Positions 39,764 through 50,065 are shown, counted from the first letter of the stretch. The stretch is 64,000 nt of DNA from Nostoc sp. ATCC 53789 (GCF_009873495.1 NZ_CP046703.1:1798001-1862000), one strand, 5' to 3'. The notes: generated from the sequence alone by a model not told the origin. Translations and numbers: made by a program.

Positions 39764-42406
39764 TCAGCTTGGCTCAATCAAATCAACGATCGCTTTCACC
39801 AATACGTCTGGATCTACTGGTTTAGAAATATGCATTTGAAATCCGGCTGCTAGTGCTTGCTGCTGATTCATTTCGCCTGCATAAGCTGTCAGAGCGATCG
39901 CTGGTACGCTTCCTCCTTCTTGCGGCGATCGCGATCGCACTTCCCGCATCAGCATATAACCGTCTGTCTTTGGCATTCCAATATCACTAATTAAAACATC
40001 TGGTATCGACTCAGACAGCGCTTTTAATGCTTCCTGTGCTGAGGATACAGCAGTTACTTGTACACCGTAGTCTTGCAAAATGAAGCTCACTAAGTCGCGG
40101 ATATCTGGTTCATCGTCCACCACTAAAACTTGAGTGTCTGAAAGGAGTGAGGATTCAGGCTGAGAATCTAAAGACTCATTCTCTTCTCGCCGAACTTGTT
40201 CACTTCTCACCAAAAGCGGTACTTCAACAGTGAAGGTTGCACCCAATCCTTCTCCAGGACTTTCGGCTTGAACTTTTCCCCCGTGCATTTCTACAACCTT
40301 ACGCACGATCGCTAATCCTAAACCTAGTCCGCCAAATGTGCGTGTAGTTGTGCCATCAGCTTGGCGAAAGTAATCAAACACGAATGGCAAAAAGTCTGGG
40401 TTAATTCCCTTACCTGTATCGCTGACTTGAATTTGAATCTGATTACTAGCTTCCATGAGTCGAATTCCTACTCGTCCTCCGGTTGGTGTAAATTTTACCG
40501 CATTAGAAAGCAGGTTCCACACAACTTGCTGGAGCCGATTGGGATCGCCCATAACTTGTCCTAAACTGGCATCAAATATGGTCTGAATTTGAATTGACTT
40601 AGCTTCTGCTGCTAGCCGTACTGTTTCTAGTGCTGCTTCAACTACCATTACCAAGTTCACTGGACAGATATTTAAGTTTAATTTTCCTTGGAGAATGCGA
40701 GACACATCCAACAAATCTTCGATTAACTGGGTTTGTAACTTGGCGTTGCGTTCAATGGTTTCTAAGGCGCGGTTAGTGGTTTGTTCATCAAACTTGCGAC
40801 TCCGTAACATTTTCGACCATCCCAGGATAGGGTTGAGTGGGGTTCGCAGTTCATGAGAGAGAACCGCCAGAAACTCATCTTTAATTTGGTTGGCGATCTC
40901 TGCTTCTTGGCGTGCTGTTCTTTCGCATTGGAGGAGGCGATCGCATTCGTTTTCGGCCAATTTGCGATCGGTAATATCTAGTACAAAAGCAACACCATGT
41001 TCTTGGGAGTCATTCAGCAAGGCTATCCCCAAAACAATTGGTACTCGCTTACCATTGCGGTGGATGTACTCTTTCTCGTAAATTTTTGAAACTCCAGTGG
41101 TTTGCACCTCTAAAATGGCGCGATCGTCTAAATACTTGTATTCAATAGGAGTGAGTTCTCGCCAATTAACTTTACCTAAAAGAGTAAACTCCTCATGAGT
41201 GTAGCCAGCTAGTTGAAGAAAGGCATCATTGGCATCAATAACGAAGCCATCCACATTCCAAAAAGCAACCCCGATTAGGTTAGACTCAAACAAACGCCGA
41301 AATCGAGCTTCACTTTCGCGTAATGATTTTTCTGCCCGTTTGTGTTCGGTAATATCACGAGAAACAGTAATTACACCTTCAATACTTTGGTTTAAATTCC
41401 GTAATGGTGTCAGAATATATTCATAATAATGTACCCCATCAGCAGTTACATACTTACACTCATCCTTGATTGGCTGCCCAGTTTTGATCACAGCTTTTAG
41501 TTGATTATCTACCTGTTCTACAAGGTCTTTGGGTAAATCCAGTTCTTGCAAAGTTTTTCCGACAATATCCTGGGGTTTAAAACCTAATATAGTAGCTGCA
41601 TCACGACTAACATACTGATAGCAACCTCTGCGATTAAAGATATAAATGTGATCCACTGAGGCGGTGAGGATGGCATTTAAAATATTTGCCTGTTCTTGGA
41701 CTTGTGTGGTTAGTTCGCGAGTACTTTCTTCAGCCTGTTTGCACACAGTCGTTTCCATACAAACACCGATCATTCGCACCGCTTTTCCCTGCTGGTCATA
41801 GATAAATTTTCCCTTGGCAGAAATCCAATGTACACTTTGGTCTGAGCGAATTATCCGAAATTCATCGTTGTAGTCAGTTTTTTGTGCCAAAGCGTAGCCA
41901 ATCCGTTGCATTACAGATTGCTTGTCTTCAGGATAAACGCACTTTTGAAACGTTTCATAAGGGCCATCAAAACTAGTTGGAAGTAGACCAAAAAGCAGTT
42001 CATAATTTTCAGACCAAATGACTTGATTGGTTAAAATATTCCAATCCCATAAGCCCATCTGAGAAACATCTAGAGCCAGTCTCAGCCGTTCTTCACTATT
42101 TTTCAGGATTACTTCTAACTGCTGTCGCTGTGCAATTTCTTGTTGGAGTTGCTCTAAAGTCACTGCCACATCTGTTGTCACATTAAAGCCTGTAGACTTC
42201 TCCTGCTCCAGATGGCATTCAATCTCATATTCTAAAACTGAAATATGCGAACTTTGTGCCGATGTTGCCAGTTTTCTTAATTGCTCTTCTAGTGCTACTT
42301 GCCTTTGCTGATAAAATATTTCTGCTTGCTCTAACTCAGCTACACGCTGCCGTAAAACCGCTAATTCATCAGTAAGTTTAGAATTAATTTTATCAACATT
42401 TGGCAT
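39764..42406 (-). CDS. Hybrid histidine kinase, coiled coil-PAS-PAS-PAS-HisKA-HATPase-REC
   Basis: 880 aa, no membrane segments. An N-terminal coiled coil (1-100), three PAS/PAC modules (about 100-225, 235-355, 365-485; each ending in a DITEHKRAE-type PAC), HisKA FLAVLSHELRTPLNPILGW with His518, HATPase with DTGKGI and GGLGLGLAI, then a receiver VLVVDDEPDIR with phospho-Asp808. A cytosolic sensor of unknown signal; PAS1 resembles PAS_3 (MGLWDWNILTNQVIW). No output regulator is adjacent. Confidence 0.93.
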   Translation of the reverse strand: MPNVDKINSKLTDELAVLRQRVAELEQAEIFYQQRQVALEEQLRKLATSAQSSHISVLEYEIECHLEQEKSTGFNVTTDVAVTLEQLQQEIAQRQQLEVILKNSEERLRLALDVSQMGLWDWNILTNQVIWSENYELLFGLLPTSFDGPYETFQKCVYPEDKQSVMQRIGYALAQKTDYNDEFRIIRSDQSVHWISAKGKFIYDQQGKAVRMIGVCMETTVCKQAEESTRELTTQVQEQANILNAILTASVDHIYIFNRRGCYQYVSRDAATILGFKPQDIVGKTLQELDLPKDLVEQVDNQLKAVIKTGQPIKDECKYVTADGVHYYEYILTPLRNLNQSIEGVITVSRDITEHKRAEKSLRESEARFRRLFESNLIGVAFWNVDGFVIDANDAFLQLAGYTHEEFTLLGKVNWRELTPIEYKYLDDRAILEVQTTGVSKIYEKEYIHRNGKRVPIVLGIALLNDSQEHGVAFVLDITDRKLAENECDRLLQCERTARQEAEIANQIKDEFLAVLSHELRTPLNPILGWSKMLRSRKFDEQTTNRALETIERNAKLQTQLIEDLLDVSRILQGKLNLNICPVNLVMVVEAALETVRLAAEAKSIQIQTIFDASLGQVMGDPNRLQQVVWNLLSNAVKFTPTGGRVGIRLMEASNQIQIQVSDTGKGINPDFLPFVFDYFRQADGTTTRTFGGLGLGLAIVRKVVEMHGGKVQAESPGEGLGATFTVEVPLLVRSEQVRREENESLDSQPESSLLSDTQVLVVDDEPDIRDLVSFILQDYGVQVTAVSSAQEALKALSESIPDVLISDIGMPKTDGYMLMREVRSRSPQEGGSVPAIALTAYAGEMNQQQALAAGFQMHISKPVDPDVLVKAIVDLIEPS

Positions 42407-42582
42407 TTGAATAAACCGCTAACAACTAAAAAGAACACCGACTTGAAGAGTAGGCATACCCTAGTTTTAGCAGTATGAATTTTAAAGCTAAAAAATGCAA
42501 TCCATCCAAAGGCACATAAGAGTTTTAGCCAAAAGATATCCTCTGGTATTTAAGAGCCATGTCTAAAGATAAGACAAATCAA

Positions 42583-43284
42583 TTATCTCTTCAATCGCAT
42601 GAAAGCCACACCACTGAATAATCCCACAATCTGCCCCCAGAAGACAACACCCGATTGATTTACGCCAATGGGGGGAATATTTAAACTGCCGATACCATAA
42701 AATAACTGTTGCACAAACCACCAAAATATATAGACAAAGGCGGGAAGTTCGATAGGAATATACACAATAATTAACGGCAAAATAGTATCAATTTTAGCTT
42801 TAGGAAACTTCATAATGTATGCCCCTAAAATAGCTGCGATCGCGCCATTGCCCCCAATTAATGGTACTGTCAAACTCGGTGCAGCTAGAATTTGTACGAC
42901 CCCTGTTAAGATGCCAGCCGCCAGATAAAATCCGAGATAGCGTCTGTGTCCCAAGATACTTTCTACAGTTTTACCAAAAACCCACAGAAATAGTAGATTT
43001 CCCAATATCTGGCTAAAACTACCGTGCAGAAATATTCCAAAAAGTAGTGAAAATACCCGCCAAATTACAATTATCCAAGCAGCAGAGTTGTTGAAGAAGA
43101 ATACATTTGTAATCGCCCCACTAATCTGGGCTGGAATCACACCCCAACTATTGACAAAAGGGCCCAAAGTATCACTAAGTTCTAGTTGAATTTCCCATAA
43201 AAATACGGCAATATTAATGCCAATTAGCCAATAATTAATAATCGGCTTATTCCAACAACGAATATTATCACTAATAGGAATCAT
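42583..43284 (-). CDS. Rhomboid-family membrane protein lacking the catalytic dyad (pseudoprotease)
   Basis: 233 aa with about six membrane helices. Rhomboid landmarks are present: WLIGINIAVFLWE, FLHGSFSQILGNLLFLWVFG (His87, Asn96), GHRRYLGFYLAAGI. The catalytic GxSG is GGNG (residues 144-147, Asn146 in place of Ser) and the helix-6 His is replaced (VVFWGQIVGLFSG, Gln218). It therefore should not cleave peptide bonds and may act like an iRhom or Derlin in membrane-protein handling. Confidence 0.85.
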   Translation of the reverse strand: MIPISDNIRCWNKPIINYWLIGINIAVFLWEIQLELSDTLGPFVNSWGVIPAQISGAITNVFFFNNSAAWIIVIWRVFSLLFGIFLHGSFSQILGNLLFLWVFGKTVESILGHRRYLGFYLAAGILTGVVQILAAPSLTVPLIGGNGAIAAILGAYIMKFPKAKIDTILPLIIVYIPIELPAFVYIFWWFVQQLFYGIGSLNIPPIGVNQSGVVFWGQIVGLFSGVAFMRLKR

Positions 43285-43498
43285 ATAAATTTGTCATTGG
43301 TCATTAGTCATTGGTCACTTGTACTGAGCGTATCGCTACAAAAGCTCCGCTAACGCATAGCCTCTCGTAGAGAAGTATTAGTCATTAGTTATTAGTTATT
43401 CTCCCCCTGCCTCCCTTCCCTCCCCTCCCTCCCCCTATCCTCCTTAACGTGTGGCAAGATTGAAATCAGATCGCATCGCACTTAAGTAGGCAAACGAG

Positions 43499-45628
43499 AT
43501 GCTAGGAAACACACTTGTTGGAAGATACCAAATTATTAGTAACTTGGGGGGAGGGGGTTTTGGTGAAACCTTTGTTGCTTATGATACTCAATTACCCGGT
43601 TCACCTCAATGTGTGGTCAAGAAACTCAAACCCCAAGCAAATGATCCGGTAACTTTAGAGACGGCTAGGCGTTTATTTGATACAGAAGCACAAGTTCTGT
43701 ATAAATTAGGAACTCACGATCGCATTCCCCAACTTTTAGCTTATTTTGAGGAAAATGCCGAATTTTATCTCGTACAGGAATTGATCGAAGGTCATGACCT
43801 GAGTCAAGAATTAATACCAGGTAAAACCCTTAGTCAAGAGCAAGTAATTTCGCTTTTACAAGAACTTTTGACAATTCTAGAAGTTGTCCATCAACAGAAT
43901 GTAATTCACCGTGATGTCAATCCTCGAAATATCCTCAGACGACACCCAGATGGCAAATTAATCTTAATTGATTTTGGTGCGGTTAAACAAATTACTACCC
44001 AAGTAATTACTCCCGAAGGTTCAACTAAAGGTACTGTTGCCATAGGTACGCCTGGATATATTCCTGGAGAACAAGCTCATGGTACGCCAAAATTAAGCAG
44101 TGATATTTATGCTACGGGAATCATTGCTATTCAAGCTCTCACTGGATTATTACCAGAGGAAATAGTAAAAGATGCTGAGACTAATGAAATTATCTGGCGC
44201 GATAAAGCCACAGTAACGCCAGAATTTGCTCAATTCTTAGATAAAATGGTGTGCTACGACTTTCGACAGCGCTATCCTTCGGCTACAGTAGCATTAAAAG
44301 CACTGAAAGAGTTAACACTACCCCCGGTCGAAACAATAGCGTTAACTCCTATTTCTCTACCCAAAAATATAACCAAACCACAACCGAAAAAAGGGATTTT
44401 AGGTAAAGTTTTACTAACAATATTTTTAGTGGGAATAAGTGGAGTTGCATCAATATTTATTTTTAATCACATTAATTCAAATAACGCTATAGAATTATCC
44501 AAACAAGGAAATACACTTTTTGATTTGCAACGCTATCAAGACGCATTAGAAGTATATGAAAAAGCCGTTAATATTAGACCAGATTATCCTCAAGGATGGA
44601 ATGGCCAAGGCAAAACGCTGTATAAATTAAAAAAATCGAAAGAAGCATTAGCTGCGTATGATAGAGCAATCCAAATTAAGCCAGATTATTTTGAAGCTTG
44701 GAGTGGACGCGGTTTTGTCTTGGCAAGTTTACAGCGATATCAAGAAGCGATCGCATCTTTTGACAAAGCCTTACAATTAAATAATGAAAGCTCGGAAGTC
44801 TGGAATGCTAAGGGTGAAGCTTTTAGTAACTTAAAGCAATATGACCAAGCAATTAAAGCCTATGAAAAAGCGATTGAATTAAAATCAGATAATTATGAAG
44901 CTTGGTACAAGAAAGGATTAGCTTTACAGAATTCTAACCGATATGAAGAAGCGATCGCAGCATATCAAAAAGTCGTTGATTTAAAACCAGACTATGAACA
45001 AGCTTGGTATAATCTGGGGAACGGACTAGTTAATTTGCAACGCTACCAAGATGCGTTCAACGCTTATGACAAAGCTGTACAATATAAGTCAAATTATTAT
45101 CAAGCCTGGTTTTCAAGAGGTAATACCCTACTCAACTTACGACGTTATCCAGAAGCAATTGAATCTTTTAATCAAGTAATTAAATATAATCCTAGTAACT
45201 ATCAAGCATGGTATAACTTGGGCTGGTCGCTACATCAAAATCAGCGCTATGAAGAAGCAATCAAAGCTTACAATAAAGCTGCGACACTTAAGCCAAGAGA
45301 CTATCAGCTTTGGTACAATCTGGGAAATTCACAATACATTTTGCAAAAATACGAAGATGCGATCGCATCTTATAATAAAGCAGTTCGTTATAAACCAGAC
45401 CATTCTGAAAGCTGGTATAGCAGAGGCAATGCTCTACTAAATTTGAAAAGGTTTCAAGATGCGATCGCGTCTTACGATCAAGCAATAAAATACAAGCCTA
45501 ATTACCAACAAGCTATAGACGGTCGCAATCAAGCCCAGATTCAACTGCAATCCGAGAAACCTAAGCCGATAATTGTGCCAGTTATTCCAGTTCCTAATCC
45601 TATTAATCCACCGCAGACAACGCCCTAA
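43499..45628 (+). CDS. Ser/Thr protein kinase with transmembrane segment and TPR domain
   Basis: 709 aa. A Hanks-type kinase domain (about 1-275) with Gly loop LGGGGFGETF, Lys in QCVVKKLKPQ, catalytic loop HRDVNPRN (about 136-143) and IDFGAVKQ. The catalytic-loop Lys (HRDxKPxN) is Asn, which may impair activity. One membrane segment (about 302-325) and nine to ten TPR repeats follow (YDRAIQIKPDYFEAWSGRG-type), ending in a Pro-rich tail. Spk-family regulators of this layout are common in Nostoc. The TPRs probably face the periplasm. Confidence 0.9.
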   Translation: MLGNTLVGRYQIISNLGGGGFGETFVAYDTQLPGSPQCVVKKLKPQANDPVTLETARRLFDTEAQVLYKLGTHDRIPQLLAYFEENAEFYLVQELIEGHDLSQELIPGKTLSQEQVISLLQELLTILEVVHQQNVIHRDVNPRNILRRHPDGKLILIDFGAVKQITTQVITPEGSTKGTVAIGTPGYIPGEQAHGTPKLSSDIYATGIIAIQALTGLLPEEIVKDAETNEIIWRDKATVTPEFAQFLDKMVCYDFRQRYPSATVALKALKELTLPPVETIALTPISLPKNITKPQPKKGILGKVLLTIFLVGISGVASIFIFNHINSNNAIELSKQGNTLFDLQRYQDALEVYEKAVNIRPDYPQGWNGQGKTLYKLKKSKEALAAYDRAIQIKPDYFEAWSGRGFVLASLQRYQEAIASFDKALQLNNESSEVWNAKGEAFSNLKQYDQAIKAYEKAIELKSDNYEAWYKKGLALQNSNRYEEAIAAYQKVVDLKPDYEQAWYNLGNGLVNLQRYQDAFNAYDKAVQYKSNYYQAWFSRGNTLLNLRRYPEAIESFNQVIKYNPSNYQAWYNLGWSLHQNQRYEEAIKAYNKAATLKPRDYQLWYNLGNSQYILQKYEDAIASYNKAVRYKPDHSESWYSRGNALLNLKRFQDAIASYDQAIKYKPNYQQAIDGRNQAQIQLQSEKPKPIIVPVIPVPNPINPPQTTP

Positions 45629-45634
45629 TACACT

Positions 45635-45820
45635 CAGGACTTACACAAAGTAATGAAAAAACGAACCGCATAGACGCGGAGCGGCTACTCTTCGAGAACG
45701 CCAAGGGCGAACCCGCAGGGTAGGACGCATACTCCTACGGAGAAGCAAGCTACGCGCAGTGTCTCGTCAGAGAAGGACACAAAGGAATAAGAGTTTGAGA
45801 GAGTTATTGCGTAAGTCCTA
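45635..45820. mobile_element. MITE-like repeat with AGGACTTAC ends
   Basis: AGGACTTAC at 45636-45644 and GTAAGTCCT at 45811-45819 are inverted. The interior includes palindromic GC-rich modules (GAACGCCAAGGGCGAACCCG, CTCCTACGGAGAAGCAAGC). Another single end (TTGCGTAAGTCC) lies at 53389-53400. The AGGACTTACGCA motif is, to my knowledge, widespread as a repeat or IS end in Nostocales. Confidence 0.55.
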
Positions 45821-45826
45821 ACACTA

Positions 45827-45857
45827 AACAATTCGTAATTAATAATTACGAATTGTT
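45827..45857. repeat. Perfect AT-rich inverted repeat
   Basis: AACAATTCGTAATT (45827-45840) and AATTACGAATTGTT (45844-45857) form a 14-bp stem with a 3-nt loop. It lies about 200 bp after the kinase stop. It may stop read-through, but no strong T-run follows. Confidence 0.55.
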
Positions 45858-46056
45858 AATAACACTTCTTCTAGCCAATAATTGGAATTTTAGTTGATTT
45901 TAAAGAATATTTTGAGATCGTAATTTATAATTCGTGGCATTACTATAAATTTCTTGTTTATTTTACCAAAAGCTGTGAGCATCGGTAACTTCTTGGGCAA
46001 TCTAAAGATAACCTAGAATTTTTTATTACCGAACTATGCGATTAAGGAGCTAACCC

Positions 46057-48483
46057 TTGATACAACCAAACTCCAGTCTATCAGCAACTAATAGAGAAAA
46101 TCATCCTTTACGAAATTTACTAATTCGATTTATCCTTGGCGGTACTACCCTTATAGTCAGTATTTCTGCTTATTTCAGCTATCAAGCCACTAGAAATCTG
46201 ATGCTCAAAGATTTGAGACATAGTGCTTTTTTAGAGGTACAGAGAGGGGGTGATGAAATTGAAGAGTGGTTACATATTCGCCAAGCGGAGGTACAAACCC
46301 TGGCTAATACTTTAACTGTCCGCTCCTTAAACTGGTCTGTAGCAGAACCCTATTTAAAGTCAGAAGTCAAGCGGATCAATGAATTTTTCTTTTTCCAAAT
46401 AGTTAACCCAGATGGTTCATTTTCTAATACAAAAGTTGGTCGATCCAATAAAAATATTCAGGATCGAGACTTCTTTCAAAAAGCAATTGCAGGAAAGAGC
46501 AATATTTCCGATCCCTTTATTAGCCGTTCTACAGGAATTCCTTTAATAGCGATCGCCACCCCAATCTCTTCAAATTCTGCTAGCAGCAGTTCACCGATTG
46601 GAGTTTTCCACGGCAATGTGAGAGTCGATCACATTGCAGAGGTTGTTAATTCCCTGCAATACGGCACGAACAGCTATGCTTTTGCTCTCAATTCGCAAGG
46701 ACAAGCGATCGTTCACCCTAACTCGGCGTTGATGTCAACCGTAGAAAAACCTGCACCCAGCCTGTTGAAAATTGGCGATCGCAATTTAAATGCGATCGCT
46801 CAGAGGATGGTAAACAAACAACAGGGAATTGAGTTAATGGAAATTGACGGCACTAAACAGTATGTCGCTTATCTGCCGTTGCAAGCTGCTAATTGGTCTG
46901 TAGCTTTGGTGATTCCCCGCCAAAATATCGAATCTCGATTGCAATTCCTCGATTTGATTGCCTTAATTGTCGGTGGACTGACACTCACCATGATTACTGT
47001 CTTGTGGCAAGTGCAAGCATTTGAACAACGTGAACTGAAAAAATCTAAAGCTGCTGCTGATACAGCCAACCATGCTAAAAGCGAATTTTTAGCAAACATG
47101 AGTCATGAACTGCGAACACCTTTAAATGGCATTCTCGGTTGTGCCCAAATTTTGCTGCGTTCCGCAGCTTTACCTAAGCAAGAGCAATATCACGTCAATA
47201 TTATTGAACAATGTGGCTCTCATCTGCTGACTTTAATTAATGACATTTTGGATCTCTCCAAAATTGAAGCGAAAAAGTTAGAATTGCATCCTTATGATGT
47301 GCATTTCCCTTCCTTTCTTCAAGGAATTGTCGAAATCTGCCACATTCGGGCAAAACAAAAGGGCATTTCGTTTATTTATAAACCACCGATTAACTTGCCT
47401 ACAGGGGTTTATGTCGATGTCAAAAGATTACGTCAGGTACTATTGAATCTGCTGGGAAATGCCATCAAATTTACAGATGAAGGTCAGGTTACTTTCAATA
47501 TTGAAGTAATCGATCAACCTTCCAATGATGGGCAGATAATGAAACATCGCCTTCGCTTTAATGTAGAAGATACAGGAATTGGGATAACTCCCGCAGAATT
47601 GAGCCAAATTTTCTTACCATTTGAACAAGTAGGTGAGAAAAAGCGCCAAGCTGAAGGTACAGGGCTGGGTTTAGCTATTACTCGGCAGTTGGTACAAATG
47701 ATGGGTAGCGATATCCATGTTCAGAGTCAAATTGGTAAGGGTAGCAGCTTTTCGTTTGAGTTAGAGATACCCGAAGCAACTGACTGGGTACAATCTGCGA
47801 TGACTGCCTCAGAGAAACAAATCATTGGCTTTGAGGGTGGCCCCTACACCATCCTGATGGTTGACGATCGCTGGGAGAATCGCACAGTGATTACAAACTT
47901 ACTGCAACCACTGGGTTTTAATGTGGTTGAAGCCAGCAACGGTAAAGAAGGTTTAGAAATAGCGATCGCCCTCAAGCCAAACTTAATCATCACAGATTTG
48001 CTGATGCCAGAAATGGATGGGTTTGAATTAATTAAACACCTGCGTCACACTTCAGAAATTCAGGATGTATTAATTATTGTTTCTTCAGCTAGTGTCTTTG
48101 AAGCTGACCAAAATCGCAGTCTGCAAGCTGGAGGTAATGCTTTCTTGAGCAAACCCATACAAGTAGATGAATTATTGCATCAACTAGAACAATACTTAAA
48201 TTTGGTATGGATTTACAAGCAATCTCAGACTGATGGAGAAAAAGCCAAAGAAGCAACCACAGCAACTACTCAATTAACCTCTCCTTCTCCCCAGGTGTTG
48301 CAAGAACTAACCACTTTAGCCAGTAAAGGTAACTTCAATGCCATTCTCAAGTGGGCCGATCAACTAGAAGAAACAGATACAAATTTTGCACCATTTTCTA
48401 ACGAACTACGGCAGCTAGCAAGGCAATTTGATGAAGATTTAATTATAAATTTTTTGACTAAATATGCGGTGGAAACGGTATGA
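46057..48483 (+). CDS. Hybrid histidine kinase with extracytoplasmic Cache sensor
   Basis: 808 aa from a TTG start with AGGAG seven bases upstream. TM1 at about 22-44, a double-Cache-like periplasmic domain (45-295; NIQDRDFFQKAIAGKSNISD, GIPLIAIATPI), TM2 at about 298-318, HisKA SEFLANMSHELRTPLNGIL (His350), HATPase DTGIGITP and GTGLGLAI, then a receiver (ILMVDDRWEN, IITDLLMPEMDG). The C-terminal ~90 residues may be an extra helical domain. It senses a small extracellular ligand, type unknown. The next kinase gene overlaps its stop (ATGA), so they form one signalling operon. Confidence 0.93.
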   Translation: MIQPNSSLSATNRENHPLRNLLIRFILGGTTLIVSISAYFSYQATRNLMLKDLRHSAFLEVQRGGDEIEEWLHIRQAEVQTLANTLTVRSLNWSVAEPYLKSEVKRINEFFFFQIVNPDGSFSNTKVGRSNKNIQDRDFFQKAIAGKSNISDPFISRSTGIPLIAIATPISSNSASSSSPIGVFHGNVRVDHIAEVVNSLQYGTNSYAFALNSQGQAIVHPNSALMSTVEKPAPSLLKIGDRNLNAIAQRMVNKQQGIELMEIDGTKQYVAYLPLQAANWSVALVIPRQNIESRLQFLDLIALIVGGLTLTMITVLWQVQAFEQRELKKSKAAADTANHAKSEFLANMSHELRTPLNGILGCAQILLRSAALPKQEQYHVNIIEQCGSHLLTLINDILDLSKIEAKKLELHPYDVHFPSFLQGIVEICHIRAKQKGISFIYKPPINLPTGVYVDVKRLRQVLLNLLGNAIKFTDEGQVTFNIEVIDQPSNDGQIMKHRLRFNVEDTGIGITPAELSQIFLPFEQVGEKKRQAEGTGLGLAITRQLVQMMGSDIHVQSQIGKGSSFSFELEIPEATDWVQSAMTASEKQIIGFEGGPYTILMVDDRWENRTVITNLLQPLGFNVVEASNGKEGLEIAIALKPNLIITDLLMPEMDGFELIKHLRHTSEIQDVLIIVSSASVFEADQNRSLQAGGNAFLSKPIQVDELLHQLEQYLNLVWIYKQSQTDGEKAKEATTATTQLTSPSPQVLQELTTLASKGNFNAILKWADQLEETDTNFAPFSNELRQLARQFDEDLIINFLTKYAVETV

Positions 48484-49775
48484 AAACTATTATTGAAAAC
48501 CAAAATAACTCTATCAATTATGCTCCTTTAAGGGGAATTGTTTTAGTCGTTGATGATAACCCTGCCAATTTACAAGTTTTATCCAGCTTTCTGGATCAGT
48601 CTAGCTTCGAAGTTTGGGCAGCCCGCAGTGGAGAAAAAGCCCTTCAGCGATTAGAAAATGGTGATTTACCTGATTTAATATTGCTGGATGTAATGATGCC
48701 GGGTATAGATGGTTTTGAAACCTGTAAACAGCTAAAAAGCAATCCTCGCGTCCAAGATATTCCAGTCATTTTTATGACAGCCCTTTCAGAAACTGCTGAT
48801 AAAGTCAAAGGTTTGCAATTAGGAGCCGTAGACTACATTACAAAACCTTTCCAGCATGAAGAAGTATTAGTGCGGATTGAAAATCACCTCAAACTGAGAA
48901 ATTTGACAAAAACCTTAATTGCTAAAAACACCGAATTACAACAGACTCAAACTCAATTGATTCAAGCAGAAAAGGTAGCAGCTTTAGGTCAACTAACAGC
49001 AGGAATTGCTCATGAAGTTAATAATCCCATCAATTTTATAGCTGGCAACTTAAATTTTGTTGAAAAGTATGTACAAGAGGTAGTTAGTTTATTGCATCTC
49101 TATCAAAAATATCTGCCCAATCCACCAGATGAACTTCACACTGCAATAAAAAAAAGCGATCTTGAATTTTTGTTAGATGATTTATCTAAAATTATTAAAT
49201 CCATGCAAGTTGGTACAGATCGCGTTACAGAAATTGTGTCATATTTGAACAACTTCTCGCGTCACAGAGAAGCTGGAAAAAAACTAGCTAACTTGCATGA
49301 AGGGTTAGAAAGTACATTACTCATTCTTGGACATCGGTTTAAGGGAAATGCTCATCACCCAGCTATCAAACTAGTTAAAGAATATGGGGACTTGCCACTT
49401 GTTGAGTGTTTTCCTAGCGAGATTAATCAGGTCTTTATGAATTTAATTTCTAATGCGATCGATGCAATTGAAGAAGCAAATAAAAATAAAGATATTGATA
49501 CAATTTCTAGAAATCCTGGGGTGATTAAAATTAAAACTGAGGTAATTGGAGAGCAAGTGATTTTAAGAGTTGCTGATAATGGTTCAGGGATAAAAAACGC
49601 AGATACAACAAAAATATTCGATGCTTTTTACACAACAAAACCTGTCGGTAAAGGAACAGGGCTTGGTCTATCTATTGCTTACCAAATTGTGGTTAATAAC
49701 CATCATGGCAAGCTCACATACGATTCCAAGCCAGGTGAAGGTATAGAGTTTATTATTGAACTACCTATTCGATAA
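48480..49775 (+). CDS. Response regulator-histidine kinase fusion (REC-HK)
   Basis: 431 aa, soluble. Receiver at about 18-135 (VLVVDDNPANLQVL, Asp70 in LILLDVMMPGIDG, TKPFQHEE), a short coiled coil, then a kinase core with GQLTAGIAHEVNNPINFIAG (His178) and an HATPase (DNGSGI, GKGTGLGLSIAYQI). This HEVNNP type matches the kinase at 61591-63312. The overlap with the Cache hybrid kinase suggests it receives phosphate from it and passes it on. Confidence 0.93.
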   Translation: MKTIIENQNNSINYAPLRGIVLVVDDNPANLQVLSSFLDQSSFEVWAARSGEKALQRLENGDLPDLILLDVMMPGIDGFETCKQLKSNPRVQDIPVIFMTALSETADKVKGLQLGAVDYITKPFQHEEVLVRIENHLKLRNLTKTLIAKNTELQQTQTQLIQAEKVAALGQLTAGIAHEVNNPINFIAGNLNFVEKYVQEVVSLLHLYQKYLPNPPDELHTAIKKSDLEFLLDDLSKIIKSMQVGTDRVTEIVSYLNNFSRHREAGKKLANLHEGLESTLLILGHRFKGNAHHPAIKLVKEYGDLPLVECFPSEINQVFMNLISNAIDAIEEANKNKDIDTISRNPGVIKIKTEVIGEQVILRVADNGSGIKNADTTKIFDAFYTTKPVGKGTGLGLSIAYQIVVNNHHGKLTYDSKPGEGIEFIIELPIR

Positions 49776-49800
49776 ATGAAAATCCTAAACTAATTGAAAG

Positions 49801-49834
49801 AGGCAGGAGGCAGAGGGCAATTTTCCTCCTGCCT
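49801..49834 (+). terminator. Intrinsic terminator of the kinase pair
   Basis: AGGCAGGAGG (49801-49810) pairs with CCTCCTGCCT (49825-49834), a 10-bp GC-rich stem followed by TTCTTG, 26 bp after the REC-HK stop codon. Confidence 0.75.
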
Positions 49835-49840
49835 TTCTTG

Positions 49841-50065
49841 ATAAAAGCAATCATCGCTTCTTTGTGTACCAATACGTTTAGTTAAAGATTTTTGTTAATG
49901 ATTTTAGCAAAAAAATTGTAGGTTGGGTGGAGGCTTTGCGTAACCCAACATCCTTATATATGTTGGGTTGCGCTCCGCTCCACCCAACCTACCTCTAAAT
50001 AAAAGCAATCATCCCTTCTTTGTGTACCAATACGTTTAGTTAAAGATTTTTGTTAATGATTTTAG
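49841..50065. repeat. 67-bp direct repeat flanking a 75-bp palindromic insertion
   Basis: 49841-49907 and 49999-50065 are identical except for one base (G/C after TCATC). Between them lies a 75-bp foldback (49918-49992) whose ends GTAGGTTGGGTGGAG and CTCCACCCAACCTAC are perfect inverted repeats. The interior contains a second inverted pair, AACCCAACAT / ATGTTGGGTT. The whole region between 49776 and 50179 carries no gene. Confidence 0.75.
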
